Shown here piece after piece: positions 16,922-25,124 of a stretch of DNA of 64,000 bases. Positions within the stretch are counted from its first letter, which is position 1. Every line of letters starts with the position of its first letter. The notes below the pieces were generated by a model. It saw only the letters and a program-made list of their open reading frames with translations. It did not search any database and was not told where the DNA came from. The translations under genes and the position numbers were made by a program. The stretch is from Agreia sp. Leaf210 (GTDB lineage: Bacteria; Actinomycetota; Actinomycetes; Actinomycetales; Microbacteriaceae), in NCBI RefSeq assembly GCF_001421485.1, contig NZ_LMKK01000002.1, positions 777,561-841,560 on the forward strand. Direction: 5' to 3'.

Positions 16922-18352
16922 CTATCCCTTCGCGATCGGAGCGGTGCCGAGCGAGAAGCCCCGCACCCGGATGGCCGGCGCGGAGGCCGAGCCGTTGAAG
17001 ACGTTCATGAGCGGTTGGCTCAGGTAGTCGCGACCGACGCCGTCGACGCGGGCCAGAGCATCCAGAACGCTCATGGTGAAGCGCATCGACTCGACCGGAT
17101 AGGCGATCTTGCCGTTCTTGATCATGAAGCAGGCGTCGCGGGTGACACCGGTGATCGTGGTGCGAACCGGGTCGACCGTGCGGGTGTACCAGAAGCGCTG
17201 CAGGTAGACGCCGTTCTCGATGCCCGAGATGAGCTCCTCCTCTGTCGGCTCGGAACCGCGCAGGATCACGTTCATGGGAATCGCGTGCGGGGCCTCCTCG
17301 CGGGCGATGTGGAAGTTGCCCGTGGACTCGCTCTTCAGGGCGTACGCGGTCTCGCGATCGGTCACCGCCGACTGCGCGATGCCGTGGGCGATCATCGGAA
17401 CGTCGCGCTTCGATGTGCCCTGGAAGTCGAACGGGAACGGGAGCCCGACGTCGCTCGTCGCGTCGTCGTGAACCGAGACGAGCGACGAGGCCACGAGTTC
17501 GCCTCCGCGATTCGCGATGGCCCCGAATCCTGCGCTGAGGGCCGAGCCCGTGAATCCGAACGCGCCGAAGAAGTCGAGCAGTTCGCCGGCGGCCAGGGGG
17601 CCGAGAACGACGTCGTATTCGCCCGGTTCGAGCTTGGCCCTGCCTCGGGTTCTGGATGCCTCGGCGAGGGTGCGAGTGACGGCCGCCTCGGCGCCGAGCC
17701 GGTTCGAGAACCGCGACATGTCCTTCCAGTGCGAGGAGCCGTCGTCGATGCGCACGGTCAGCGACCCCTGCGCCTCGGACGCATACGCGTAACGCGAGAG
17801 GTGGGCTTCGCGATCGTGGAACGCCACCTCTGTGACCGCGCGACCGAACATGCCGGCGGCCTGTCCGCCCAGCGCGTTCGCCTCGTTCATGGCACGGTCC
17901 GCGAGGCGGGCGTGGTCGGCGACCGACCAGGCGGCGGTGTCGTCTCCCCAGAGCAGCGAGCTGTCGAACGCGCTGGCCACGGTGTCGGTTCCGGGAGCGG
18001 GCAGGTCGGTGCGCAGCGGCGCCGGGGCGGCCCCGTCTTTCGCCTGCTGGGCGGCGGCCGCGCAGGCGCGGTCGACCGCGGCGCCGAGCGCGCCGAACGA
18101 GCTGGATGCCGCGCGCGAGACTCGCCCGTCGACCTCGGCTCGCACCATGATCTGCACCTCGTCGATCGCCTGGCTCTGGTGCACCCGGGCTCCGGCGAAA
18201 CGGGTGAAGTCGCCCGAGCGCGAGGTGATGAACGCCTCGACCTTGTCGGCGGGAGCGTCCTGCAGAGCGCGCTCGAGCGCATCCGTCGCGCGGTCGCCCC
18301 CGAGGGCGGGCGCGAATGTCTCCGCGGTGCGAGATGAGGTGATGTCGGTCAT
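16922..18352 (-). CDS. TldE/PmbA-type metallopeptidase subunit
   Basis: 476 aa, the non-catalytic partner of TldD. It has the TldD/PmbA fold marks (VEAFITSRSGDFTRFAGARVHQSQ at the start, PGEYDVVLGPLAAGELLDFF, MIKNGKIAYPVESMRFTMSVLDAL and a closing GFSLGT) but no HExxxH, as expected for TldE. In the family, TldD and TldE form a heterodimeric zinc protease that trims unfolded or modified peptides, including microcins and RiPP precursors. It overlaps tldD by 4 bp. In an operon with a peptide importer it may digest an imported peptide rather than mature a precursor. Confidence 0.88.
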   Translation of the reverse strand: MTDITSSRTAETFAPALGGDRATDALERALQDAPADKVEAFITSRSGDFTRFAGARVHQSQAIDEVQIMVRAEVDGRVSRAASSSFGALGAAVDRACAAAAQQAKDGAAPAPLRTDLPAPGTDTVASAFDSSLLWGDDTAAWSVADHARLADRAMNEANALGGQAAGMFGRAVTEVAFHDREAHLSRYAYASEAQGSLTVRIDDGSSHWKDMSRFSNRLGAEAAVTRTLAEASRTRGRAKLEPGEYDVVLGPLAAGELLDFFGAFGFTGSALSAGFGAIANRGGELVASSLVSVHDDATSDVGLPFPFDFQGTSKRDVPMIAHGIAQSAVTDRETAYALKSESTGNFHIAREEAPHAIPMNVILRGSEPTEEELISGIENGVYLQRFWYTRTVDPVRTTITGVTRDACFMIKNGKIAYPVESMRFTMSVLDALARVDGVGRDYLSQPLMNVFNGSASAPAIRVRGFSLGTAPIAKG

Positions 18353-19869
18353 TTGTCGACTCCGATCCGAACGTTGCGCACGAGAGTGGGTGAGGCCCCG
18401 TGGCCGAGGAACCCCCACTGCTTGGGTTCGCCCTTGCCGCAGGGCATGCCGAAGGCCTTGAACTCCTCGGGTCCGGCGACGGCCTCGACCGACTGCCAGA
18501 ACTCGGGGGTGGTTCCTCCGTACGAGAATCCGCGCAACAGGCGGCCGCGCTTGCCGTTGGTGACCTCGTAGGCGACCTCGGTGCCGAACTGGAAGTTGTG
18601 CCGACGCTCGTCGATCGACCAGCTGCGGTTGTCGTCGATGTAGAAGCCGTTGCCGAGGCGATCCTCGAGCTCCTCCGTCGATCCGGAGCCCGGCTCGAGG
18701 AACACGTTGGTCGAGAAGCACACGGGCAGGTAGCCCCAGCCATCGCTCCGCGCGGCGCCGGTGGACTCGGCGCCGATGCGCGCGGCCGAGTCCCTGGTCG
18801 ACAGGAAGTTCTGGATGATGCCCTCGCTGATGAGGGGTTTGCGCGATGCGGGCACGCCCTCGTCATCGAAGCCGAACGAGCCCCGCGTACCGGGGACGGT
18901 CGGGTCGGAGGTGATGTTCACCGCGGGCGAGCCGTACTTCATCGACCCCGCGGCATCCTTCGTGATGAACGAGGTGCCGGCGTAGTTGGCCTCGTCTCCC
19001 AGAATGCGGTCGAGCTCGAGCGCGTGACCCGTGGACTCGTGGATCTGCAGCGCCATCTGAGCCGGGCCGATGATGAAGTCGGCGTATCCGGCCGGGGCCA
19101 GCGGCGCGGTGAGCAGCTCGACGGCCTCGCGGCCGATGCGGTCGGCCTCTTCCACCATGCGCAGACCCTCCACGTACTCCCAGCCCGCCTGGGCAGTGTT
19201 GCCGTGGAACGAGTTCGGGAACGACCGGCGCTGCATCGTGCCGTTGCCGGCCGCGTTCACGAGCGCCATGGCTCCGCTCTCGATGAAGTGCTGGTGCTGC
19301 ACCGACCCCTCGGTGTTCGCGAAGTGCCGATGCTGACGCTTGGCGTTGAGCCCGGCCTGGGCCATCACTATCTCGGCAGGCTTGCTGGCCGCCGCGAGGA
19401 TCTCTGCGAGCAGGTCGTAACGTGCCGACGACGAGACCCCGAACGGATCGATGGCGACCTCGGTGAGGTAGCGACCACTCGCGGCCGGCAGCGGCGGGAG
19501 CTCGGTGCGGTAGGCGTTGCTCACGGAGTCGGCCGCCCGCGCGTTGGAGAGCGCCCGGCTCGCCGCGATAGAGACGTCGGCCGTATCCCAGATCGGCAGA
19601 GAGGCGAAGCCCCAGCTGCCGCGATAGAGAACACGCACTCCGATGCCGAGATTGTTCTCGACGCGCTCGTCGACGCCGGCCTCGAGTGTCGAGTAGAGCC
19701 GCAGCTCCTCGGCCTCGATGAGGCGCACGTCGGCGTAGTCGACGCCGGGCACATCGACCGCGGCGAGCGCGATCTGCAGCATTCCGGCGGCTGCCTCGTC
19801 GCTGGCGAGATCGCCCCAGGCGTGGGGGTCGAGCCCCACCGAGGCAGCGGTCACGGTGTCGAGGCTCAT
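18349..19869 (-). CDS. tldD: TldD-type zinc metallopeptidase
   Basis: 506 aa. The zinc-binding HExxxH motif is seen in QIHESTGHALELD (about residue 276), and a late Cys (FGMPCGKGEP, about residue 475) matches the third ligand. Other family phrases are GIGVRVLYRGSWGFAS, GSPAVNITSDPTVPGTRGSFGFDDEGVPA and LLRGFSYGGTTPEFWQSVEAV. It is the catalytic half of a TldD/TldE pair. The frame stays open upstream to 20571 but that part overlaps the oxidoreductase gene; the ATG at 19869, overlapping that gene's stop by one base, is the start. Confidence 0.92.
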   Translation of the reverse strand: MSLDTVTAASVGLDPHAWGDLASDEAAAGMLQIALAAVDVPGVDYADVRLIEAEELRLYSTLEAGVDERVENNLGIGVRVLYRGSWGFASLPIWDTADVSIAASRALSNARAADSVSNAYRTELPPLPAASGRYLTEVAIDPFGVSSSARYDLLAEILAAASKPAEIVMAQAGLNAKRQHRHFANTEGSVQHQHFIESGAMALVNAAGNGTMQRRSFPNSFHGNTAQAGWEYVEGLRMVEEADRIGREAVELLTAPLAPAGYADFIIGPAQMALQIHESTGHALELDRILGDEANYAGTSFITKDAAGSMKYGSPAVNITSDPTVPGTRGSFGFDDEGVPASRKPLISEGIIQNFLSTRDSAARIGAESTGAARSDGWGYLPVCFSTNVFLEPGSGSTEELEDRLGNGFYIDDNRSWSIDERRHNFQFGTEVAYEVTNGKRGRLLRGFSYGGTTPEFWQSVEAVAGPEEFKAFGMPCGKGEPKQWGFLGHGASPTLVRNVRIGVDK

Positions 19870-21050
19870 CAGCGAACCAGCTCGCCCTCGGTGTCGGTCG
19901 CGGAGGAGTCCAGCTCGGCAGCGGTGTCGGTCGTCGCGAGCGGGAAGTCGCACCAGGCGCGGGTGCGGAACGACTTCTCGAACGCGTTGATCGTCTCCTG
20001 CACGAGCGCGCCCTGTCCGAAGTCGCCCTGGTTGAACTCCTCGCCGCTCAGGATCTCGGTGGCGAAGTCCTTGACCAGGTTGGAGTAGAAGAGGAACGGC
20101 CACGGCTCGGTCGACGCTCCGCCCTCGGGGAAGTACTCCTGCGGGATCTCGAGCTCGACGAACTCGACCGAGTCCTTCTTCGCCACCTTGATGGTCTGGC
20201 AGATTCCGTTCTCCTCGACGAGGCGCACGATGATCGCACCCTCGGAACCGTAGATGCGCGCCTCGATGCCGGGGAAGTTGCCCACGGTCACGTACGACGA
20301 CTGGATGCTGCCGAGCCGGTTCTTCTCGAACTCGGCGATCCACATGTCGCCGTCGTCGATGTTCATGGCCTGCATCTTGCCGGTGTCGCGCACCATGCGC
20401 TCGGGAACGAAGTTGCGCATCGTGCCGACGACGGATGTCATGGGCGCGTCGAGCCACCAGTGCATGATGTCGATGATCGGGGCGCCGTAGCCCTCGATCG
20501 ACGACACCGCGATGCGGTCGGGCGAGGCCTCGAGGTCGACCTGGCGTAGCGGGGTCTGCGGGTCGAGCCACTGGCTGTTCTGCTCGTAGCCGTTGAAGAT
20601 GTAGGGCTCGCCGATGTAGCCGGTGTCGATCAGGTACTTGGCGAACTGGATGGCCGGGGCGAAGCGGAAGGTGAAGCCCAGCTTGGTCTTGACACCCTTC
20701 TGAGCGGCGAGCTCGGCGGCGCGTCGGGTCTCGAGGTAGTCGCTGTTCACGGGCTTCTCACACAGCACGTGCTTACCAGCGGCGATGGCGGCCATCGAGA
20801 TCTCGAAGTGCATGGCGTTGCCGGTAGCCACGTCGATCACGTCGATGTCGGGGTCGTTCACCAGTTCGCGGTAGTCGGTCACAGCGCGGGCGATGCCGAA
20901 CTCCTCGGCGGCGGCCTTCAGAGCCTCCTCGTTCACCTCGGCCAGGGCGACGACCTCGACCCGGGGGTCACGCTGCCAGCCGGGGATGTGCGAACGAACG
21001 GCCCAGCGACCGGCTCCGACGACGGCGACGCGAAGTTTGGGGGTGTCCAT
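19869..21050 (-). CDS. Gfo/Idh/MocA family oxidoreductase
   Basis: A 393-aa NAD(P)-dependent dehydrogenase with an N-terminal Rossmann motif (LRVAVVGAGRWAVRSH, about residues 6-21), the family signature GKHVLCEKPVNSD with its catalytic Lys, and a C-terminal beta-sheet domain (GSIQSSYVTVGNFPGIEARIYGSEGAI). It starts at 21050 behind AAAGGAG and follows the permease gene by 64 bp. Its position between a peptide importer and TldD/TldE is unusual, since the family usually acts on sugars; the substrate may be a glycosylated or sugar-like moiety, which is speculation. Confidence 0.88.
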   Translation of the reverse strand: MDTPKLRVAVVGAGRWAVRSHIPGWQRDPRVEVVALAEVNEEALKAAAEEFGIARAVTDYRELVNDPDIDVIDVATGNAMHFEISMAAIAAGKHVLCEKPVNSDYLETRRAAELAAQKGVKTKLGFTFRFAPAIQFAKYLIDTGYIGEPYIFNGYEQNSQWLDPQTPLRQVDLEASPDRIAVSSIEGYGAPIIDIMHWWLDAPMTSVVGTMRNFVPERMVRDTGKMQAMNIDDGDMWIAEFEKNRLGSIQSSYVTVGNFPGIEARIYGSEGAIIVRLVEENGICQTIKVAKKDSVEFVELEIPQEYFPEGGASTEPWPFLFYSNLVKDFATEILSGEEFNQGDFGQGALVQETINAFEKSFRTRAWCDFPLATTDTAAELDSSATDTEGELVR

Positions 21051-21114
21051 GGTGAATCTCCTTTGAAATTGAGCGGGGTGACGAAATAGAGAGAACGAAA
21101 GAGGTCGGGCGAGC

Positions 21115-22047
21115 TCAGCTGTTGAGGCGCACGCGGGGGTCGATGACCGAATAGAGCAGGTCGACGATGAAGTTGACGACCACGATGAAGATGGCGGCGA
21201 AGAGCACGGTGCCCACGATCATGGGGGTGTCGAGGTTCGAGATGGCGTCGAATGCGAGACGCCCGATGCCATTGAGTCCGAACACGGTCTCCACGATCAC
21301 GACGCCGCCGAGGAAGTAGCCGAAGTCGAGGCCGATCATCGTGATCAGGGGAATCGCGATGTGCCTAAAACTGTGCCTCCAGAGAATGACGTGCTCCGGC
21401 ATCCCCTTCGCCCTGGCCATGCGCACGAACGGCGAGTCGAGCGTCTCGATCATGTTCGTGCGGGTCATGCGGGCGTACCAGGCGCCGCCGCCCGCGCCGA
21501 GCGTGAAGGTGGGCAGAACGAGGAACCAGATCACCGGGTCGCCGAGGCCGTTGAGCGGGAAGAGGCCCCAAGTGAAGGCGAAGTAGTAGATCAGCAGCAG
21601 ACCGAGCCAGAAGGGCGGAGCCGAGAGGCCGATCAGCGAGATGAACGTGATCACGCGGTCGACCCAGCTACCGCGGCGGTAGGCAGCGTAGATGCCGGCG
21701 GGCACCCCGAGCAGGATCTGCCAGATGATTCCGCCGACGGCGACGAGCAGTGTCGTCGGCAGCGCCGCGGCGATGCGCCCGAACACCGGTGTCTCGCGCA
21801 GCACATACGAGGTGCCGAGGTCGCCCGTGAGCAGCCGGCCGATGAAGCCGAGGTACTGCTGCCACAGCGGCTCGTCGAGGCCCAACTGCTTGTGAATGGA
21901 TGCGATGGTCGCGGCACTGGCATTGGGTCCGGCCAGGGTCGTGGCCGGGTCGGCCGGCACCGCGTAGACGAGAAGGAAGGCGAGGCTGACCACGCCGAAG
22001 AGCACGATCGCCATCTGACCGAGGCGACGCAGGATCCACCAGAACAT
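21115..22047 (-). CDS. Peptide ABC transporter permease, DppB type
   Basis: 310 aa, six predicted membrane helices. Typical DppB features: the N-terminal RLGQMAIVLFGVVSLAFLLVYAVPADPA, the ATP-binding-subunit contact loop in MARAKGMPEHVILWRHSFRHIAIPLITMIG, and the C-terminal VVNFIVDLLYSVIDPRVRL. It pairs with the DppC-type permease 6 bp upstream to form the channel of the importer. Confidence 0.92.
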   Translation of the reverse strand: MFWWILRRLGQMAIVLFGVVSLAFLLVYAVPADPATTLAGPNASAATIASIHKQLGLDEPLWQQYLGFIGRLLTGDLGTSYVLRETPVFGRIAAALPTTLLVAVGGIIWQILLGVPAGIYAAYRRGSWVDRVITFISLIGLSAPPFWLGLLLIYYFAFTWGLFPLNGLGDPVIWFLVLPTFTLGAGGGAWYARMTRTNMIETLDSPFVRMARAKGMPEHVILWRHSFRHIAIPLITMIGLDFGYFLGGVVIVETVFGLNGIGRLAFDAISNLDTPMIVGTVLFAAIFIVVVNFIVDLLYSVIDPRVRLNS

Positions 22048-22053
22048 ATGCGA

Positions 22054-22977
22054 CTACCTCGCCGTCGGGGTCGATGAGTTGAGCATGTCCGACAGCCAGT
22101 CGCCCACCAGGTTGAACGCCATCACGGTGACGATCAGGCAGATTCCGGGAATGAAGAGCATCCACGGCGCGATCTGGAAGTAGGTGCTTCCGTCTGAGAT
22201 CATCTGGCCCCACGACGCCTGCGGAATGGGAACGCCGATGCCCAGGAACGACAGCGCGCTCTCGATGAGGATCGACGAGGCGACGCCGAGGGTCGTGTAG
22301 ACGATGATCGCCGGCACGAGGTGCGGCAGGATGTGACGCCACATGATCGTGCGGTGCGACAGGCCCAGCGTGCGTGAGGCCACGACGAACTCGCGCTCCT
22401 TGAGCGACACCACCATGCCGCGGATGATGCGGGCGAGCGTCGTCCAGTAGATGAGCGCGATCACGATGATCACGTTGACGGTGCTGCGCGTGGTCACGGC
22501 GATGAGCGCGGTGCAGAGCAGCAAAATGGGGAACGAGATGACCACGTCGGTGATGCGCATGAGCACGGCCTCGACGACACCGCCGAAGTAGCCGGCCACC
22601 ACGCCCACCAGAACACCGAAGGCGGTGGCGAGACCGTTGGCGACGATGCCGATGATCAGCGAGACCTGGGCGCCGTAGATGAGTCGCGAGAGCAGGTCGC
22701 GCCCGAGCGCATCGGTGCCGAGCAGGAACCCCGGCGTTCCCGGCGGCAGCGGCTGCCCCTGCGGGCCAAGACCCTGGTCGGGGAAGGTCTGCAGCGGGTC
22801 GTGCGGTGAGAGGAGCGGGGCCGCCAGGGCGATGAGCGCCAGCAGCACGAGCACGATGATCGAGATCAGCGCGGCGGGATCTCTGGTGAGGCTCCGCCAC
22901 ACCTCGCGGGCACGCACGGGCTTGTCACCCAGCTCGGCCGGGTCGACGATCGCCGCGGCGGGAATAGCTTCGCTCAT
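22054..22977 (-). CDS. Peptide ABC transporter permease, DppC type
   Basis: 307 aa. A cytoplasmic N-terminal arm leads into VWRSLTRDPAALISIIVLVLLALIALAAPLL, then GFLLGTDALGRDLLSRLIYGAQVSL, which is diagnostic for DppC/OppC, and the coupling loop EREFVVASRTLGLSHRTIMWRHILPHLVPAI. The start at 22977 overlaps the ATPase stop by 4 bp. Membrane component of the importer. Confidence 0.92.
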   Translation of the reverse strand: MSEAIPAAAIVDPAELGDKPVRAREVWRSLTRDPAALISIIVLVLLALIALAAPLLSPHDPLQTFPDQGLGPQGQPLPPGTPGFLLGTDALGRDLLSRLIYGAQVSLIIGIVANGLATAFGVLVGVVAGYFGGVVEAVLMRITDVVISFPILLLCTALIAVTTRSTVNVIIVIALIYWTTLARIIRGMVVSLKEREFVVASRTLGLSHRTIMWRHILPHLVPAIIVYTTLGVASSILIESALSFLGIGVPIPQASWGQMISDGSTYFQIAPWMLFIPGICLIVTVMAFNLVGDWLSDMLNSSTPTAR

Positions 22978-23972
22978 GACTCGGCCACCACCAGTTCGGG
23001 GTCGGCGAAGTGGCAGGCCGCGACCTGGCCGGATGCCGTGGGCCGGGCTGCCGGAGAGACCGTTCGGCAGACATCCTGGGCCAGCGGGCAGCGGGGGTGG
23101 AAGCTGCAGCCGGACGGCGGATTCGTGGAGCTCGGCGGCTCGCCCGTGAGCCGCACGCGAGGAAGGCGCACGGTGCGGTCGATGACCACGGGCTCGGGAA
23201 CGGCCGAGAGCAGGGCGCGGGTATAGGGGTGCTGGGGGCGGTCGAAGATCTCGTCGCGCGTGCCGATCTCCACGATCTTGCCGAGGTACATGATGCCCAC
23301 GTAGTCGGCCATGAAACGCAACGTCGAGAGGTCGTGAGAGATGAAGAGGTAGGCGAGGCCCAGCTCCTCCTGCAGGTCCTTCAACAGGTTGAGCACCTGG
23401 GCTCGCACCGAGACGTCGAGTGCCGACACGGCCTCGTCGCACAGGATGAGCCGCGGGTCGACGCTGAGCGCACGTGCGATCGAGACGCGCTGACGCTGGC
23501 CGCCCGAGAGCTCCCTCGGCTTGCGCGACGCGAAGCTGCGCGAGAGGCCCACCTTGTCGAGCAGCTCGTGCACCTCGGCCATCGGGCTCACGGGCTTGTT
23601 CGTCTTGCGCAGCTTGATCGCCTCGAGCAGCGTCTGCGACACCGTCATGCGCGGATCGAGCGAGTCGTACGGATCTTGGAAGATCATCTGCATCGTCTGC
23701 CGGTACTCGGCCAGGCGACGGCCCTTGAGCCCGGTCACGTCTTCACCGTTGAGGTTCATCGATCCGCCAGACGGCGTGTTGATGCCCATCAGCGTTCGGG
23801 CGATCGTGCTCTTGCCCGATCCGGATTCGCCCGCGATACCGAGCGTGGTGCCGGCCTCGAGCTGAAAGCTCACGCCGCGCACGGCGGGCACGGATGCGGC
23901 CTTGCGGCCGGGCCCCGCCGAACGCCGGAAGGTGACTTCGAGGTCGTTGACCTCGAGAAGAGAGGTGCTCAT
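22974..23972 (-). CDS. Peptide ABC transporter ATPase, DppF/OppF type
   Basis: 332 aa. Walker A GESGSGKST, signature LSGGQRQRVSIARAL, Walker B LILCDEAVSALD, H-loop FISHDLSTLRFMAD, and the C-terminal oligopeptide-transporter extension with the cysteine cluster GCSFHPRCPLAQDVC. The ATG at 23972 overlaps the DppD-type stop by 4 bp; the open frame upstream of it is not used. It forms the ATPase heterodimer with the gene upstream. Confidence 0.92.
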   Translation of the reverse strand: MSTSLLEVNDLEVTFRRSAGPGRKAASVPAVRGVSFQLEAGTTLGIAGESGSGKSTIARTLMGINTPSGGSMNLNGEDVTGLKGRRLAEYRQTMQMIFQDPYDSLDPRMTVSQTLLEAIKLRKTNKPVSPMAEVHELLDKVGLSRSFASRKPRELSGGQRQRVSIARALSVDPRLILCDEAVSALDVSVRAQVLNLLKDLQEELGLAYLFISHDLSTLRFMADYVGIMYLGKIVEIGTRDEIFDRPQHPYTRALLSAVPEPVVIDRTVRLPRVRLTGEPPSSTNPPSGCSFHPRCPLAQDVCRTVSPAARPTASGQVAACHFADPELVVAES

Positions 23973-25033
23973 GCGGCGGTCGCTCCCTCGCTGATCGCGA
24001 ACGCGGCCGGGGCGGCGACGCCGCACGCGACCAGCTGCTCAGGGGTTCCGGCGAACGTGGTCGTGGTGCTCGTGGCGGTGGTGTTCGTGGGCCGGGTGTT
24101 TTCGGCGGGCACGAGTGCCGGGTCGATCGTGAGGCACGTGTCGATGACCGAGGCGCACCGCGCGGCGAACGAGCATCCGGCCGGCCGGTGACCCGCGGTG
24201 GGCGGAGCGCCCGAGATCGAGCGCAGCCGACGAGGAATCGGCTCTCCGAGCTTGAGGATCGAGGCCAGCAGCGCCTTGGTGTATGGATGCTGGGGGTCGC
24301 CGACGATCTGCTCGGCGGTGCCCTGCTCGACGATTCTGCCGGCGTACATCACCAGGATGCGGTCGCAGAAGCTCGAGATGACGCCGAGGTCGTGGCTGAT
24401 GAGAATGACGCCGGTGTTGAGTTCGCTGGCCATGTTGTCGAGCAGGTCGAGCACCTGTGCCTGCACGGTCACGTCGAGCGCGGTCGTCGGCTCGTCGGCG
24501 ATCAGCAGCTTCGGCGCGCAGGCGGTGGCGATCGCGATGCAGACCCGCTGACGCATGCCGCCGGAGAACGCCCCGGGAAAGTCGCTGAGCCGCGACTCGG
24601 CGTCGGGAATGCCCACCTTCTGCAACAACTCGATGGCCCGGGTGCGACTCTCGGCCTTCGAGAGACCGAGGTGCACCTGCAGCGACTCGGTGATCTGGCG
24701 GCCGATGCGCATCAGCGGGTTCAGGCTCGACATGGGGTCTTGAAAGACCATGGCGGTCTGCGAGCCGCGCCAGGTCTGCAGTTTCTTGGGCGAGAACGAC
24801 ATCACGTCTTCGCCCTCGAAGAGCACCATTCCCTGAGACACGGTGCCGGGGCTGGGCACGAGACGCATCAGAGCCTGCGAGGTCAGAGACTTGCCCGACC
24901 CCGATTCGCCCACGATGCCCACTCGCTCACCGGCGCTCACCGTGAACGACACCCGGTCGACGGCGTGGAACACCCCGTCTGACGAGGTCGGAAAGTCGAC
25001 GACGAGGTCTGAGACTTCGAGAAGTGCGGTCAT
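23969..25033 (-). CDS. Peptide ABC transporter ATPase, DppD/OppD type
   Basis: 354 aa. Walker A GESGSGKSL, Q-loop FQDPMSSLNPLMRIGRQ, signature FSGGMRQRVCIAIA, Walker B LLIADEPTTALD, then the oligopeptide-transporter C-terminal domain with the GCSFAARCASVIDTC cluster and an unusual Thr-rich tail. Separated from the binding-protein gene upstream by 91 bp containing a strong hairpin; overlaps the second ATPase by 4 bp. Confidence 0.92.
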   Translation of the reverse strand: MTALLEVSDLVVDFPTSSDGVFHAVDRVSFTVSAGERVGIVGESGSGKSLTSQALMRLVPSPGTVSQGMVLFEGEDVMSFSPKKLQTWRGSQTAMVFQDPMSSLNPLMRIGRQITESLQVHLGLSKAESRTRAIELLQKVGIPDAESRLSDFPGAFSGGMRQRVCIAIATACAPKLLIADEPTTALDVTVQAQVLDLLDNMASELNTGVILISHDLGVISSFCDRILVMYAGRIVEQGTAEQIVGDPQHPYTKALLASILKLGEPIPRRLRSISGAPPTAGHRPAGCSFAARCASVIDTCLTIDPALVPAENTRPTNTTATSTTTTFAGTPEQLVACGVAAPAAFAISEGATAA

Positions 25034-25073
25034 TGCGCTTTCTTTCGGTGGGGTGCCGGTGCCGGAGCGATGA

Positions 25074-25102
25074 CGGCGGCCGTCTGGTCGAGACGGCCGC
25101 CG
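25074..25102 (-). terminator. Intercistronic hairpin after peptide-binding-protein gene
   Basis: A perfect 12-bp stem (25074-25085 with 25091-25102) around a 5-nt loop lies 22 bp past the binding-protein stop and 40 bp before the first ATPase gene. There is no T-run. It probably lets the binding protein be made in excess over the rest of the operon. Confidence 0.6.
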
Positions 25103-25124
25103 ACACCGAGCGGTTGTGCGGGTG

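Noticed and set aside
16920-18866. Upstream extension of the DUF4438-like frame through the TldE region
   Set aside because: Out-of-frame shadow of TldE/TldD; the ATG at 16916 gives the family length.
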